Virus record (IMG/VR): IMGVR_UViG_3300024344_000066
Location: 1-33,999 of that record
DNA from: a virus
Strand: one strand, 5' to 3'
DNA: 33,999 nt
Both the position numbers and the translations under genes were made by a program. Positions 1-8,563 of the stretch are shown here, piece after piece. Position 1 is the first letter of the stretch. Each line of letters begins with the position of its first letter. The notes beneath the pieces were generated by a model that saw only the letters and a list, made by a program, of their open reading frames with translations, was not told the origin of the DNA and searched no databases.

Positions 1-55
1 CACTACCAACTTTCCCAATAGGTCTGTACCCAAAGGCCGCGTCAATATTAGCCAT
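1..55 (-). CDS. N-terminus of virion structural protein (partial)
   Basis: Only the first 18 codons are inside the window, reading MANIDAAFGYRPIGKVGS; the rest lies beyond the left edge. A GAGGA ribosome site precedes the ATG. It sits downstream of portal and scaffold-like genes, where tailed phages usually encode the capsid or a decoration protein, and from memory this N-terminus is common among structural proteins of uncultured marine phages. The gene is well supported by RBS and position. Capsid versus decoration protein cannot be decided from 18 residues. Confidence 0.6.
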   Translation of the reverse strand, partial: MANIDAAFGYRPIGKVGS

Positions 56-130
56 GATTTTATCCTCATAGTAATTGTTACAACACACTCACCATGAATG
101 TGCTATGTTTGTAACTTAAGGGGAAAAAAA

Positions 131-604
131 CTAGTTGTCTTTTTTACCGCCACCAAATGTTACGCGAGAACGCCTGCTTTCATTATGTACAGGCATGCTA
201 GGATGTTGGTCTCTAAGTGGATCGTTTGCAACAGCGTCGTCTTTATCTTGCGCAGTTTGTGCAAAATATTTTTTTCGCTGCTCAACAATTTCCTTAGGAA
301 TTCTTGCTAGCATCAAACCTCCAACAGCTATAACACCTTCGTATTTACCTGATTCCATTTGTGGCCATTCAGTGTCTGGGTATTCATCAGCTCTGACAAA
401 TTCCCATCCTTCACGCATTCTAGCGGATACATTTTTTGAATCCATCTGTCCTATCGTTTCGGCCCTTATCCAACGGTGTTTAAAACCGTTAGGTGCAGGT
501 GGTGCATCTAACTGTGATGGTGGAGCCCATTCTTTCCTTCGTTCGGTTTTAACTCGGGTTTCAGACTCGCGTGACGGTAGTTTATTATTTTTATTTGTAT
601 TCAT
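131..604 (-). CDS. conserved marine-phage structural-module protein, unknown function
   Basis: A 157-aa charged soluble protein with no membrane segment. The N-terminal 45 residues are Lys/Arg/Pro-rich, the middle is more ordered (WEFVRADEYPDTEWP, then GKYEGVIAVGGLMLARIP), and the tail is basic. The start is set by an AAGGAG site 8 nt upstream that overlaps the end of the scaffold-like gene, whose stop lies 4 nt away. It lies between scaffold and the partial structural gene, so a role in head assembly is plausible. I do not recognise a named family and assign no function. Confidence 0.85.
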   Translation of the reverse strand: MNTNKNNKLPSRESETRVKTERRKEWAPPSQLDAPPAPNGFKHRWIRAETIGQMDSKNVSARMREGWEFVRADEYPDTEWPQMESGKYEGVIAVGGLMLARIPKEIVEQRKKYFAQTAQDKDDAVANDPLRDQHPSMPVHNESRRSRVTFGGGKKDN

Positions 605-608
605 ATGC

Positions 609-1547
609 CTACTCCTTCACGTACTTCGCATATTCGCTTAGTGGCACACCTAATTTTTTTGCTATGGCTACCTGTGAGGGTGTGAGTCTTACAGAACCTT
701 TACGCGCCCTTGCTGGTGCTGCACCTCTATTAGCGGATGCAACTGTTTGCGAAGGCGAAACTTGTTGTTCAAATTTATGAGGAAATGTTTCCCTCATTCT
801 TTTGTCTACTTCACTATAGTATGAATCTGACTGTGGGTCAAATCCTTCTTCCATTAGTTTACGATGAATTGAGAAAGATGTCAAGGTCATTGGTTCATCT
901 GAACCAAACCAAGTGTTCTTTTCAGCCCAATCTGTTGCTTTTGGGTCAGGTTCACGTGGAGGAGGCGCTTGTCTAGGCATTTGTTGAGGCATTTGTGGTT
1001 GATTTGGGTCAACTCCTCTTGCCTGCATCTCTTGCTGCAACCTTTCTCTTTGTGCTTTGTGTGACGCTGCACGTTCTTCTTCTATAGATAATCTACTAAG
1101 TTTGGCTTGTGCTTCTACTTGTTTATCTACATCTCCTAAATCCATAGCTTGTTTAAGCTCGTTTTTAGTTTCAGTTATTTGTGCTGCTACACGATCTCCA
1201 AATTCTGCAACGTAACCAGAATCTAATTGATTAGCACGTTGTGCTTGTGTCTGTGCTTCTTTTTGTACACCTTGTGCATATTGCACAGCTGCCTGTTCAC
1301 GTCTTTCAGCTTCTCTTAATCTTTTTGTTAATTTGTCGATTCTTGATTGAACCTTATTGCCGTAGTCATCCATTTCTTCTGAGGATGCAGTCTTGACTTC
1401 TGTCTCAACAGCTGGGGTATCCTCATCAGGATTTATAGTCTTTTTAGTGTCTGAGATTTCTACTTCAACAGGTGAACCAGAATCAGGTAAGTCTACCATA
1501 TTTTCTTCTACTTCAGCTTGTGTCTGTATTTTAGTTTCTGCAGGCAT
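609..1547 (-). CDS. scaffold-like head assembly protein
   Basis: A 312-aa highly charged protein. Residues 1-60 are acidic, about 65-190 are rich in Glu, Gln, Lys and Ala with heptad-like spacing (predicted long coiled coil), 190-215 are Pro/Gln-rich, and the C-terminus is basic and compact (VRLTPSQVAIAKKLGVPLSE). Elongated helical character, acidic N-terminus, basic C-terminal capsid-binding-like tip and position between portal and the putative capsid gene all match phage scaffolding proteins. GGAG lies 6 nt before ATG. The scaffold call rests on architecture and context, not on a diagnostic motif. Confidence 0.65.
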   Translation of the reverse strand: MPAETKIQTQAEVEENMVDLPDSGSPVEVEISDTKKTINPDEDTPAVETEVKTASSEEMDDYGNKVQSRIDKLTKRLREAERREQAAVQYAQGVQKEAQTQAQRANQLDSGYVAEFGDRVAAQITETKNELKQAMDLGDVDKQVEAQAKLSRLSIEEERAASHKAQRERLQQEMQARGVDPNQPQMPQQMPRQAPPPREPDPKATDWAEKNTWFGSDEPMTLTSFSIHRKLMEEGFDPQSDSYYSEVDKRMRETFPHKFEQQVSPSQTVASANRGAAPARARKGSVRLTPSQVAIAKKLGVPLSEYAKYVKE

Positions 1548-1560
1548 AATTTACTCCTGT

Positions 1561-2064
1561 TTATTTATATTGCAAGATATCCTCTGGGTCTTTTACCACA
1601 GCAATTATCTCGTCCTCGTTAAGTATTCTCACTTCACCACCCTCTATACCAAAACGTGATCCGGCATAACGACCAAATATAATCCAGTCATTTTTTTTAC
1701 ACCAAGGTCCGTTTGGATATCTCGTTTCATCTTTATAAGCATCAGGTCCAATTTTTAAAACTAAACCTGTTACTGTCGTGTAACCTCTCTCTTCAATTGT
1801 TTCATCTGCCAATATTACACCACCTTTAGTTTTGCCTTGTCCTTTGTACGGAAGAACTAATATTCTCCATCCAGTTGGATCTGGTAAACGTTCTAATACT
1901 TTATCTGTAGGTAAATGTTTTATATCTTTTGTAGCGTCTTCTTGTATTTTTTTAAGAAACCTGTTTTCTTTTTCTTCAGCTTTCTTATTATTTTCATCAG
2001 CTTCTACGGCTAAATCTTTTTCTTCTAAAGCAAATCGTCTTTTAGGCAATTCTTTTTCAGTCAT
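1561..2064 (-). CDS. groES-like: GroES-like co-chaperonin
   Basis: The C-terminal ~100 residues follow the Cpn10 pattern: GWRILVLPYKGQGKTKGGVILADE (the mobile-loop region), then VTGLVLKIGPDAYKD, a WIIFGRYAG strand, and a terminal EDEIIAVV strand. The first ~58 residues form an extra charged segment rich in Lys and Glu. Known family role: a heptameric lid for GroEL; a phage version could help fold capsid protein on the host chaperonin. I chose the ATG at 2064 over the in-frame ATG at 2076 because it follows GAGG at suitable spacing and overlaps the upstream stop by 8 nt. This gives 167 aa, against about 95 for bacterial GroES. Confidence 0.85.
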   Translation of the reverse strand: MTEKELPKRRFALEEKDLAVEADENNKKAEEKENRFLKKIQEDATKDIKHLPTDKVLERLPDPTGWRILVLPYKGQGKTKGGVILADETIEERGYTTVTGLVLKIGPDAYKDETRYPNGPWCKKNDWIIFGRYAGSRFGIEGGEVRILNEDEIIAVVKDPEDILQYK

Positions 2065-2248
2065 TTTTTTCCTCATCTTTCTGCAGGTCTTGTACTTCCT
2101 GTTCTATTATGGTGTAAGCTTTGTGTTCACCAACAGCTTTCATGTATTCATCAAAGCTCGGTAAACCCGTTGCTATCACTTCTTTTAGTTCTTCTTTGCG
2201 CGATCTAATCTTTTTCAAGACGAGATAAATCGCGGTTTCATCTCTCAT
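2057..2248 (-). CDS. small helical protein, unknown function
   Basis: A 63-aa protein, almost entirely charged helix (LKKIRSRKEELKEVIATG, then FDEYMKAVGEHKAY, then EQEVQDLQKDEE). From memory, similar short proteins lie next to GroES-like genes in uncultured marine phages. It ends 8 nt inside the next gene, suggesting coupled translation. The ribosome site is poor (A/T-rich leader), so the start is less certain than the frame. Confidence 0.75.
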   Translation of the reverse strand: MRDETAIYLVLKKIRSRKEELKEVIATGLPSFDEYMKAVGEHKAYTIIEQEVQDLQKDEEKND

Positions 2249-2264
2249 TAAAAAAATCTATATA

Positions 2265-2507
2265 TTAACAATCCCACTTACGCAAGGCTTTATTTATCCT
2301 AGAGTTAGGATCTCTCTTTGTTTTTGCCCCTGTTAATTTTTTCTTCATGCCACCCATACGTGCACAAAAAGATTTACGTCTACCACTTGTTTTAGATTTA
2401 GTAGGCGCTTTTAATGTGCCACCTTTATAGCTAGCACGTCCTTTGGCATTTAATCCACCTGACTTGCTTTTTCCAGCTTTACGTTGCCATGCTGCTGTCT
2501 TAGGCAT
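2265..2507 (-). CDS. small basic protein, DUF6321-like
   Basis: An 80-aa, very Lys/Arg/Gly/Ser-rich protein with the recognisable order AAWQRKAGKSKSGGLNAKGRAS, then GRRKSFCARMGGMKK, then ALRKWDC at the end. This pattern matches what I recall of DUF6321 proteins in marine phages. The charge suggests DNA or RNA binding or packing inside the head, but the function is unknown. Its ATG lies inside the last codons of the upstream 40-aa gene (8-nt overlap) with no Shine-Dalgarno of its own, so translation is probably coupled. Confidence 0.85.
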   Translation of the reverse strand: MPKTAAWQRKAGKSKSGGLNAKGRASYKGGTLKAPTKSKTSGRRKSFCARMGGMKKKLTGAKTKRDPNSRINKALRKWDC

Positions 2508-2622
2508 ACTTAGTTTTTTTACGTTTGTTTTCTAGAACCATACCACAACCTTTTGCAATGCCTTTTGGATTTTTATCTGACTTGGCTTTTCTTTGTTGTG
2601 ATATTGATTTTTTCTTAGCCAC
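2500..2622 (-). CDS. 40-aa basic protein with GTG start
   Basis: A short gene starting at GTG (MAKKKSISQQRKAKSDKNPK, then GIAKGCGMVLENKRKKTKYA). It overlaps the upstream basic-protein gene by 8 nt and the downstream gene by 8 nt, in a different frame each time. The continuous overlaps, the conserved-looking GIAKGCG centre and lack of internal stops support a real gene. From memory, related 40-aa proteins occur in the same place in marine phages. Function unknown; the basic charge suggests nucleic-acid contact in the virion. Confidence 0.7.
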   Translation of the reverse strand: MAKKKSISQQRKAKSDKNPKGIAKGCGMVLENKRKKTKYA

Positions 2623-2989
2623 GTTTTTTAGCTGGTTTTTTTGCTGTTTTAGCAGATTGCTTTAATGCTTTATCTGTAACAGTGCCTTTACCAGGTTTGC
2701 TCGTACCTCTTTTTTTAGCGCGGTTCATGTAATAGTACAAACCTTTTTTAACAGTACGGCCGTCTTTAGTTACGTGTGTATCTTTTGTAGAACCACCTTT
2801 TTTATAGCCCATAGCCATAGGTTCTTTTTTCATCATGCCGCCACCCATCATTTTTTTCTTGCCTTTTTTTGCGCCAGCAATTCTATCTGCTTGAGTTGGT
2901 TTAGGGTTATTGTCAATACCGGCTTTTACAGAAAGCATTCCAAAGCTAGATTTCTTTCCGTTTTTCTTTTTCATTGTTTTTTTCATCAT
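2615..2989 (-). CDS. basic Lys/Gly/Met-rich virion-module protein
   Basis: 124 aa with about a third Lys/Arg. Segments: KAGIDNNPKPTQADRIAGAKK, a low-complexity KKKMMGGGMMKKE stretch, STKDTHVTKDGRTVKKGLYYYMNR, and a tail resembling histone-like or protamine-like DNA-binding peptides (ALKQSAKTAKKPAKKRG). The start overlaps the upstream stop as ATGA; two tandem ATG codons leave a one-codon ambiguity. It may package with DNA inside the head. That is inferred from charge only. Confidence 0.75.
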   Translation of the reverse strand: MMKKTMKKKNGKKSSFGMLSVKAGIDNNPKPTQADRIAGAKKGKKKMMGGGMMKKEPMAMGYKKGGSTKDTHVTKDGRTVKKGLYYYMNRAKKRGTSKPGKGTVTDKALKQSAKTAKKPAKKRG

Positions 2990-3420
2990 TTTTTTACTAA
3001 GCTTCCTCCGAAATATAGTCCAATAATTGACGCCATTAAGTGCGTATCCATTGGTGTTATTACAACACCTGCGTACTGTCTGTCCACAAGCATTTCTTTC
3101 TGTTCAATTAAAAACAGAAAACCTCTACTAAACTCTGTCCATGTCAAAAATACTGCCGTGTCAAAAAACACTGGTACTATCTTCGGCCACACTATTATAA
3201 AAAAAACTGCAGTAAGTGCAATAATTCTTCTCGTAAATTGAAAACCTTTGTTTTCGTATGTACGGGCATCATTTATGTGTTTCATTTGGTTATTAGCTCT
3301 TGCTAATAACATCTTTTGTTCATCTTGTTTTGCTTTGATACTCTGTCCCCAGATAGTCATAAAACCACCTAGTACACTAGATCCAAGCATTGTAATCATT
3401 TCTACTGGTAATCCAAACAT
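2986..3420 (-). CDS. three-span membrane protein, holin candidate
   Basis: 144 aa with three hydrophobic segments: residues ~5-25 (MITMLGSSVLGGFMTIWG), ~65-87 (RIIALTAVFFIIVWPKIVPV) and ~123-141 (PMDTHLMASIIGLYFGG). A charged helix (QSIKAKQDEQKMLLARA) links the first two. Size and topology resemble three-TM holins such as those of gene transfer agents, which would permeabilise the inner membrane to release the cell-wall hydrolase. GAGG lies 7 nt before ATG. It sits one base after the Gly-rich protein gene. Holin function is an architecture-based guess. Confidence 0.7.
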   Translation of the reverse strand: MFGLPVEMITMLGSSVLGGFMTIWGQSIKAKQDEQKMLLARANNQMKHINDARTYENKGFQFTRRIIALTAVFFIIVWPKIVPVFFDTAVFLTWTEFSRGFLFLIEQKEMLVDRQYAGVVITPMDTHLMASIIGLYFGGSLVKK

Positions 3421-3421
3421 A

Positions 3422-4438
3422 TTAATCCTCTACTAAACTAACTATACCACCTTTGGCAAATGGTTTTCCACCTGACAAAAATGCTTGGTTGACTTGTTCT
3501 TGTAAATTTCCTGGTCCTACTTGTCCTCTTTGCTTAGGTTGTCCTTGCATGCCGGCATCATAGTAATAGCCACCGCCGCCGCCACCTCCTCCGCCGCTAC
3601 CGCCACCGCCGGAACCGTAACCTCCATAGCCACCTCCACCGCCGTAGCCTCCTCCACCGCCACCATATCCAGCTGTTGGATTTTGGCGAAAAATGTCTTC
3701 TACATATTGATGACCTGAAGCTACTAACTCAGCAGCTGTTTTATCCCCCATATAATTTGGAGAACCCATAACTGTTGTTCCAGGTGGGCCATCAAAATCA
3801 TACATAGAAACTTCAGGATAAAAATTAGCCATTGCAGCATCAATTGAATCTTGCGTTCCATAATCATATCTATTGTAATACTGCCCCATCATTTTAAGAA
3901 GAGCATCTTGAACTGTTTTGCTAGAAGCTGTAGTTCCAGTAGAAGCACCGAACACGCTGCCAAAACCTGTAGCCATTGGTTGACTCATATCGTATTTGCC
4001 AAACTTCATGGCATCTATATCTAGTTTATCTGAAGGTAATCCATATTTATTATACGTTGGATTTATTCCCGAATAATAATCTTGCATGTAGCCTGGTATT
4101 TGACCACTGTCAGCTAAATCCAGTTTTTCATAATAAGACATCGGACGACCGTCCGCATGAAATTGAGGTGCTTTTGCATCTGATTCTGCTAAACGATATT
4201 TTAACTGTTGAGCTTGAACAGTGTTTGCTTTTCCTTGATTTTGTAATCTTGCTAATTGATCTGCTGCTTTTTCGTTACCGCTTCTATTATCTTTAGGTTG
4301 TGATTGATTACTTTGTCTATTATTTTGATCTCTTTGACGTTCTTGTTGGCCAGCTTGAAAAGATGCATTAGAAGATCCTCCAGAACCAGAATAGCTTCTA
4401 GACCCACTTCTTCCTGCTATATAAGCATCTCTGCTCAT
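3422..4438 (-). CDS. Gly-rich, disordered virion protein with C-terminal KGGIV motif
   Basis: 338 aa. Residues 1-75 are Ser/Gln/Asn/Arg-rich and probably disordered, 85-250 are mixed and Tyr-rich, 258-290 are nearly pure glycine broken by Tyr and Ser, and the end reads KPFAKGGIVSLVED. Gly-rich tracts occur in tail fibres and adhesins as flexible or polyglycine-II regions. The KGG-hydrophobic ending recurs in other proteins of this operon. The start is TAATG-coupled to the upstream gene. Probably a virion component; no catalytic motif seen. Confidence 0.75.
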   Translation of the reverse strand: MSRDAYIAGRSGSRSYSGSGGSSNASFQAGQQERQRDQNNRQSNQSQPKDNRSGNEKAADQLARLQNQGKANTVQAQQLKYRLAESDAKAPQFHADGRPMSYYEKLDLADSGQIPGYMQDYYSGINPTYNKYGLPSDKLDIDAMKFGKYDMSQPMATGFGSVFGASTGTTASSKTVQDALLKMMGQYYNRYDYGTQDSIDAAMANFYPEVSMYDFDGPPGTTVMGSPNYMGDKTAAELVASGHQYVEDIFRQNPTAGYGGGGGGYGGGGGYGGYGSGGGGSGGGGGGGGGYYYDAGMQGQPKQRGQVGPGNLQEQVNQAFLSGGKPFAKGGIVSLVED

Positions 4439-5526
4439 TATCTTAAATTAATCCTACTAGGTTCTTGCTTTACTTTTTTATTGTTAATAAAATCTAATAA
4501 TTGTTGAAGTCTAAGAGAATCTTGCCTGTTTTTTCCTTCAGCACTATAGTCATAAGTTGTTCTTGGTAAATCGCCTCTGCCTCTGCCTTCTTGGTATACA
4601 ATTCCAGGACCGTACTCAGGATATGGAATTAGACCAGGATACATAGGTCCTGCAACGTCTGCCATTGTTGGTCTACGATTAGGATCGTCTCTTGGTCCAA
4701 TAAAATTAGTTCCTGGGTATTGACTCATAATGCCTGCTTCTCTATTAGAATCATCAAATGGCATTGATCTTTCTGGTGCCAAAGTATTTTCATCAGTATA
4801 AAAAGCACCAAAATCATCTTCTACATAATTATCTGGTGCAACGTAAGGTTGATCAGGATCTGTATCAAAATCTAATCCTTCTGCTCTGTCATAATAAGTA
4901 GGAGCGTTAGGGCTATAAATAACTTCTGATTGTTCCATTGGACCTTCAATAACTGGTGTTGAACCAGGATGTCTGTCCATAGGTGCGCCCATACCAAAAG
5001 TTTGTGCTGCATAATCTTGCATCTCTGCTTCGTTTGAATCAACAGCTCCTCCTATACCAATGTTACTAGCAATATCAGCACCCACTGCTCTAATAGGATC
5101 ACCTACGTTTGTTTTTAAAGCTGATTGAATACCTGACTGTGCTTGTTTAGCTTTGCCAAAAGCTTCTTTTGCTAACATTCCAAGTAATCCTCCAGTCTCA
5201 CCATACTTCATGGCAAAATCTTGAATAGGATACATTGTTGCGTAAGCATTTGGTGCAGCGTTTCTAAACATATTACTTTGATTAGAAAATTGTCTTTGTA
5301 CGTCCAAAGGTGCTACACCTTGGCGTTCACCTATTTTGTATTTATCAAAACGATTGTATTGTCTTCTTGCATCTTTAAGCTCGTTTAGGCGTGGGTCATT
5401 TTTTGTAAAGTTAGGTGCTTGCGATTGCAAGTTCATCATACGATTGTAATTCTGCATCTCCGGCCCCTGATTAAAAGGGGTCGGAGTGTTTTTACGTTTT
5501 AAATATTCTGACCTTCTGTCGATCAC
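4438..5526 (-). CDS. Pro/Tyr/Asn-rich structural protein, unknown function
   Basis: 362 aa, starting at GTG in a TAGTG overlap with the 39-aa membrane-peptide gene. The N-terminal third is polar and basic, about 105-160 has Ala/Gly-rich helices (GGLLGMLAKEAFGKAKQAQS), and 190-340 is acidic and Pro-rich with many Asp-Tyr-Pro combinations, ending in a charged helix. The low complexity and operon position suggest an internal or tail-associated virion protein. I recognise no domain. Confidence 0.75.
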   Translation of the reverse strand: MIDRRSEYLKRKNTPTPFNQGPEMQNYNRMMNLQSQAPNFTKNDPRLNELKDARRQYNRFDKYKIGERQGVAPLDVQRQFSNQSNMFRNAAPNAYATMYPIQDFAMKYGETGGLLGMLAKEAFGKAKQAQSGIQSALKTNVGDPIRAVGADIASNIGIGGAVDSNEAEMQDYAAQTFGMGAPMDRHPGSTPVIEGPMEQSEVIYSPNAPTYYDRAEGLDFDTDPDQPYVAPDNYVEDDFGAFYTDENTLAPERSMPFDDSNREAGIMSQYPGTNFIGPRDDPNRRPTMADVAGPMYPGLIPYPEYGPGIVYQEGRGRGDLPRTTYDYSAEGKNRQDSLRLQQLLDFINNKKVKQEPSRINLR

Positions 5527-5645
5527 TAAATAGCTCCAATTATTACTATAACAACTAATGCGACGATAGCCGCCTTAATCCAGTCCTTAAGTTTCCAGTC
5601 ACTCCACTCTTTCAAGTGAGCCCATAAATCTTTTAGTAACTTCAT
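5526..5645 (-). CDS. 39-aa single-span membrane peptide
   Basis: A very short gene with a strong AGGAGG site 4 nt before the ATG. The N-terminal half is amphipathic and Trp-rich (LWAHLKEWSDWKLKDWIK); the C-terminal half is one membrane span (AAIVALVVIVIIGAI). From memory, nearly identical peptides recur in uncultured marine phages at this position. The stop overlaps the next start (TAGTG). Candidates are a small holin/pinholin or a virion-associated membrane peptide; neither is shown by the sequence. Confidence 0.8.
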   Translation of the reverse strand: MKLLKDLWAHLKEWSDWKLKDWIKAAIVALVVIVIIGAI

Positions 5646-5653
5646 ATTACCTC

Positions 5654-5809
5654 CTATTTGCCTTTTTTAAGGCCACCCTTACGGTAACCTTTTTTAACCT
5701 TTCCACCTTTCTTCATTGTCATTCTTTGACCTGTTGCACGTGCATGCTTTGTTGCTTGCTGTGCACCAGCAGAAGTATAGGGAAATGATCTACTACCTAC
5801 TTTTGGCAT
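5654..5809 (-). CDS. 51-aa basic protein with KGG repeats
   Basis: Begins MPKVGSRSFPYTSAGAQQAT and ends in a Lys/Gly tail with two KGG units (MKKGGKVKKGYRKGGLKKGK). AGGAGG lies 4 nt before the ATG, and its own stop (TAG) overlaps the AGGAGG of the next gene. Small MPKVG... proteins accompany portal genes in related marine phages as I recall them. The basic tail suggests DNA or capsid binding; function unknown. Confidence 0.8.
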   Translation of the reverse strand: MPKVGSRSFPYTSAGAQQATKHARATGQRMTMKKGGKVKKGYRKGGLKKGK

Positions 5810-5817
5810 ATTACCTC

Positions 5818-6084
5818 CTAATGTATTGTTGGTTTTGGCATATCCTTAAAGAAATGCAAAACTTCTTGTTGGTAATCAAAACTTTCAGCAACAGCTACGA
5901 ACATTTCTTTTGTTTGTTCTGTCCCTAAAGCTTTTTCATACATGTTTCTTGTTACAGCCATCAAAGCTCCACAAACCTGTAAATAATCTTCACTACATTT
6001 TATTTCGCTTTCTGCAGCTTCTTCTATTTTTAGCATTGCGTCTCTAAGCTTGGTCAGTAGTTTTTTTGTTTGTTCTGTTTCCAT
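5818..6084 (-). CDS. small helical protein following the portal gene
   Basis: An 88-aa helical protein with two cysteines (SEIKCSEDYLQVCGALMAVT). It overlaps the end of the portal gene by 41 nt in another frame. An alternative start at codon 17 (position 6036), just after the portal stop and preceded by AGAG, would remove the overlap and give 72 aa; I kept the longer form but the choice is open. The stop abuts the AGGAGG of the next gene. No recognised family. Confidence 0.7.
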   Translation of the reverse strand: METEQTKKLLTKLRDAMLKIEEAAESEIKCSEDYLQVCGALMAVTRNMYEKALGTEQTKEMFVAVAESFDYQQEVLHFFKDMPKPTIH

Positions 6085-8563
6085 TATTACTTGTCTTTTG
6101 TTTCATAGCCTCCCTAGTGTTTGCCATGTTCTCTTTTAGTAATGCCATTGCCTCTGTAGAGTCCTCTTTATTAACATCGGCTGCAACTTTCATCAAGTTA
6201 ATAGTTGTGTCTGCTTCTAATTTATCTCTTTCAATATCAATTTTTTCTGCATCAAATACCATGTCTTTTTGCATCTGCATTTGAGTTTCCATAGCTTTTA
6301 AGTCAATTTCTTGTTGTTTTAATTTAACAAGTGGATCTTGAGCTTCTCTGCTTATTCTAGATTCTTCATCAGATGCTAATTGTTTTGTCATCTCTGCTTC
6401 AATTTTTGCTTGATCAGAAGCTTGTTGATTTATTAATTGATCCATTTGTTGTTGCATCTGTTGCACTGCTTGTGGGTTTTGTTGTGCCTGTTGCATTGCT
6501 TGTTGTAACTCTTGAAACTGTGGTCCGTATTTTTCTTGCATTTGTTCACTTGCCATTAATGATATATGTTCTGATACGTGTGCCTGCAGCATTGCATATA
6601 ACTGCGGGTTAATTTGTACCATTCTTGTAAACATAAATTCTGCATGTGCAGATATATGTGACATGTGATCTTGCATAGGAAACGGTTTTGGTTCTTTGCC
6701 ACGCATTGCACCAGCGTTTTCCATTGCAGGTGACATAGGTTGTGGATTGCCTGGGTCAGGTAATAATAATGTTTCTACATTATCCACACCCATCGCCGCA
6801 TACATTCTTCTGTAAGCTTCACGTAAATTGTGTAATTGTGGTGCAGCATTAGCAAGTTGTAATTGTTGTTGTGCCAATGTAACACGTTGTGCCATAGAAA
6901 ATATGTTAGGGTCGGATACGGGTAGTATATCTACTCTGTCATCAAAATCTTGTTGTTTAATCATTTGGTTTCCACCTACAACCATGTAAGGATATTGCGG
7001 TGGTAAATAGATAGAGAATACTTTTGCTAATAGTTTAAATTCTATTTTTTGTGCATAGTGTAATCTTTTGTGTATAGCACTCATAACTTTTGTGCCACGC
7101 TCTATTAATGCTAATGTTGTGCCAACAGGGTTTTGTTCGTTGCCTTCGCCCATCTTCATGTCTGCTATTGCAGCAAATGATTTACCTGCATCAACAGCAA
7201 AACCTAATAATTGAAATAATACAGCTGATGGTTCTTTGTATGGAAGCATCATTAGTGATTCTTTTATTGATTGTCCTGTTACATCTACATCTCTAAACTC
7301 ACCCGGTTGTAAAGGTTCATCGTGGTCACGTATACGCATGCCACGCGCCTTGAAACCTGCTGGTAAGTTAGCAAGAGTACCTGCATCAATTAATTGTCGC
7401 AAAGCACTTGTTGCAGTTCTTGATAACCCACCAAGCATGTGGATAAGACCAAATCCATAAAAGCCTAATCCAGGGAGGAACTTATAGTGTACAAAATAAT
7501 GGTTCTTCATAAAGTTTGGATCACCTTCTTTGTAATTTCTTTTTATTGACAATATCTCTTGTGAGTATTGGTCAATAGAAACTATGTAAGGTAATTTAAC
7601 CCCAGACGTATCTTCAAATCCTGGTACGTCTGCATTTATATGCATCTCCAATATTGTATGTTCTTCATCGCTAGAGCCATAATTTTTTTCTGCTCCATCT
7701 AATTCATCTATCTTATCTGCAACGTCATCAGAATCAATTTGTCCAGTTGGTAATTCTATGTCACGGTAAAAACCTTGTAATTGTTGTTTACGTATATCGT
7801 TGCCACTTGTTTTTATAATGTGTGTAATTCTATCAGCTGATTCTAAATCAGTTGCCATGTAGTTTATAACAAGATCTTCACCTGCAACAAATTTTGCACA
7901 GGCACGTTTCATCAAACCATCATAGTAAACTTTTTTAAATGCAGAACCACACAACGGTAAATAAAACAATAACTGGTCCATGTCTGGATCGTATTCTTGC
8001 ATTACCTCTGTTATTTGGTAATTCATAAATTCTTGCACACGCTGTGCTTGTTCGTTTGTTTCAGGTGTTTCTACACCTACAACTTGAGTTCGTACGGGGC
8101 CGCTTGGGGGGAGAAGTTCCTTATACGCTTGGGCTTGAAACTGTGTAACAGATTCAGCGAGTAAGGGATGTACGACCCCGGACGCTCCTTCGAATGGTTG
8201 TGTGCGGTCTTCATATTTGAAGCCTAGCATATCAAGGCCTTTGATATAGGTATCTTCCCAATCTTTCCTTGAATCACGATCCGATTCGAATTCAGCTAGT
8301 AGATCACTTGCGAATCTACTTAATTCATTATCTTCTATATATTCTGCTAAATTAGCATCATGTGGTACTTGCGACAAATCTATTGGTGCGTTTGGATCTA
8401 AATTAATTTCTGCACTACCATCTTCTAGTAGTTCTACATCAGATTCAAAGTCAACACCTTTTTCAGGATTAATTTCTATTTCCTCACCAGTAGGTTCTAT
8501 TTCTAGTGCACCTGTAAGTGCTTCTAGTGCTTTATCTATATTGTTTTTATTATTATCAGCCAT
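6044..8563 (-). CDS. portal protein
   Basis: 839 aa. Residues 1-75 are acidic; the portal core begins near residue 85. The segment at ~123-160 (PFEGASGVVHPLLAESVTQF, then QAQAYKELLPPSGPVRTQ) is the hallmark of podovirus-type portals that form the dodecameric DNA gateway and bind TerL. The C-terminal third is very Gln/Met-rich (about 640-760) and helical, like the barrel extensions of large portals. It begins inside the stop of the 1367-aa gene (8-nt overlap ATGGCTGA) and lies upstream of scaffold, as expected for a head operon. Family assignment is confident. Confidence 0.9.
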   Translation of the reverse strand: MADNNKNNIDKALEALTGALEIEPTGEEIEINPEKGVDFESDVELLEDGSAEINLDPNAPIDLSQVPHDANLAEYIEDNELSRFASDLLAEFESDRDSRKDWEDTYIKGLDMLGFKYEDRTQPFEGASGVVHPLLAESVTQFQAQAYKELLPPSGPVRTQVVGVETPETNEQAQRVQEFMNYQITEVMQEYDPDMDQLLFYLPLCGSAFKKVYYDGLMKRACAKFVAGEDLVINYMATDLESADRITHIIKTSGNDIRKQQLQGFYRDIELPTGQIDSDDVADKIDELDGAEKNYGSSDEEHTILEMHINADVPGFEDTSGVKLPYIVSIDQYSQEILSIKRNYKEGDPNFMKNHYFVHYKFLPGLGFYGFGLIHMLGGLSRTATSALRQLIDAGTLANLPAGFKARGMRIRDHDEPLQPGEFRDVDVTGQSIKESLMMLPYKEPSAVLFQLLGFAVDAGKSFAAIADMKMGEGNEQNPVGTTLALIERGTKVMSAIHKRLHYAQKIEFKLLAKVFSIYLPPQYPYMVVGGNQMIKQQDFDDRVDILPVSDPNIFSMAQRVTLAQQQLQLANAAPQLHNLREAYRRMYAAMGVDNVETLLLPDPGNPQPMSPAMENAGAMRGKEPKPFPMQDHMSHISAHAEFMFTRMVQINPQLYAMLQAHVSEHISLMASEQMQEKYGPQFQELQQAMQQAQQNPQAVQQMQQQMDQLINQQASDQAKIEAEMTKQLASDEESRISREAQDPLVKLKQQEIDLKAMETQMQMQKDMVFDAEKIDIERDKLEADTTINLMKVAADVNKEDSTEAMALLKENMANTREAMKQKTSNNGNRTNKKTTDQA

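Noticed and set aside
135-641. 168-aa plus-strand ORF
   Set aside because: Antisense to the 157-aa structural-module gene; no ribosome site and no promoter on that strand.
5461-5485. CCCC...GGGG inverted repeat resembling a terminator
   Set aside because: It lies at the start of the 362-aa gene, encodes its N-terminus and has no proper T-run after it.
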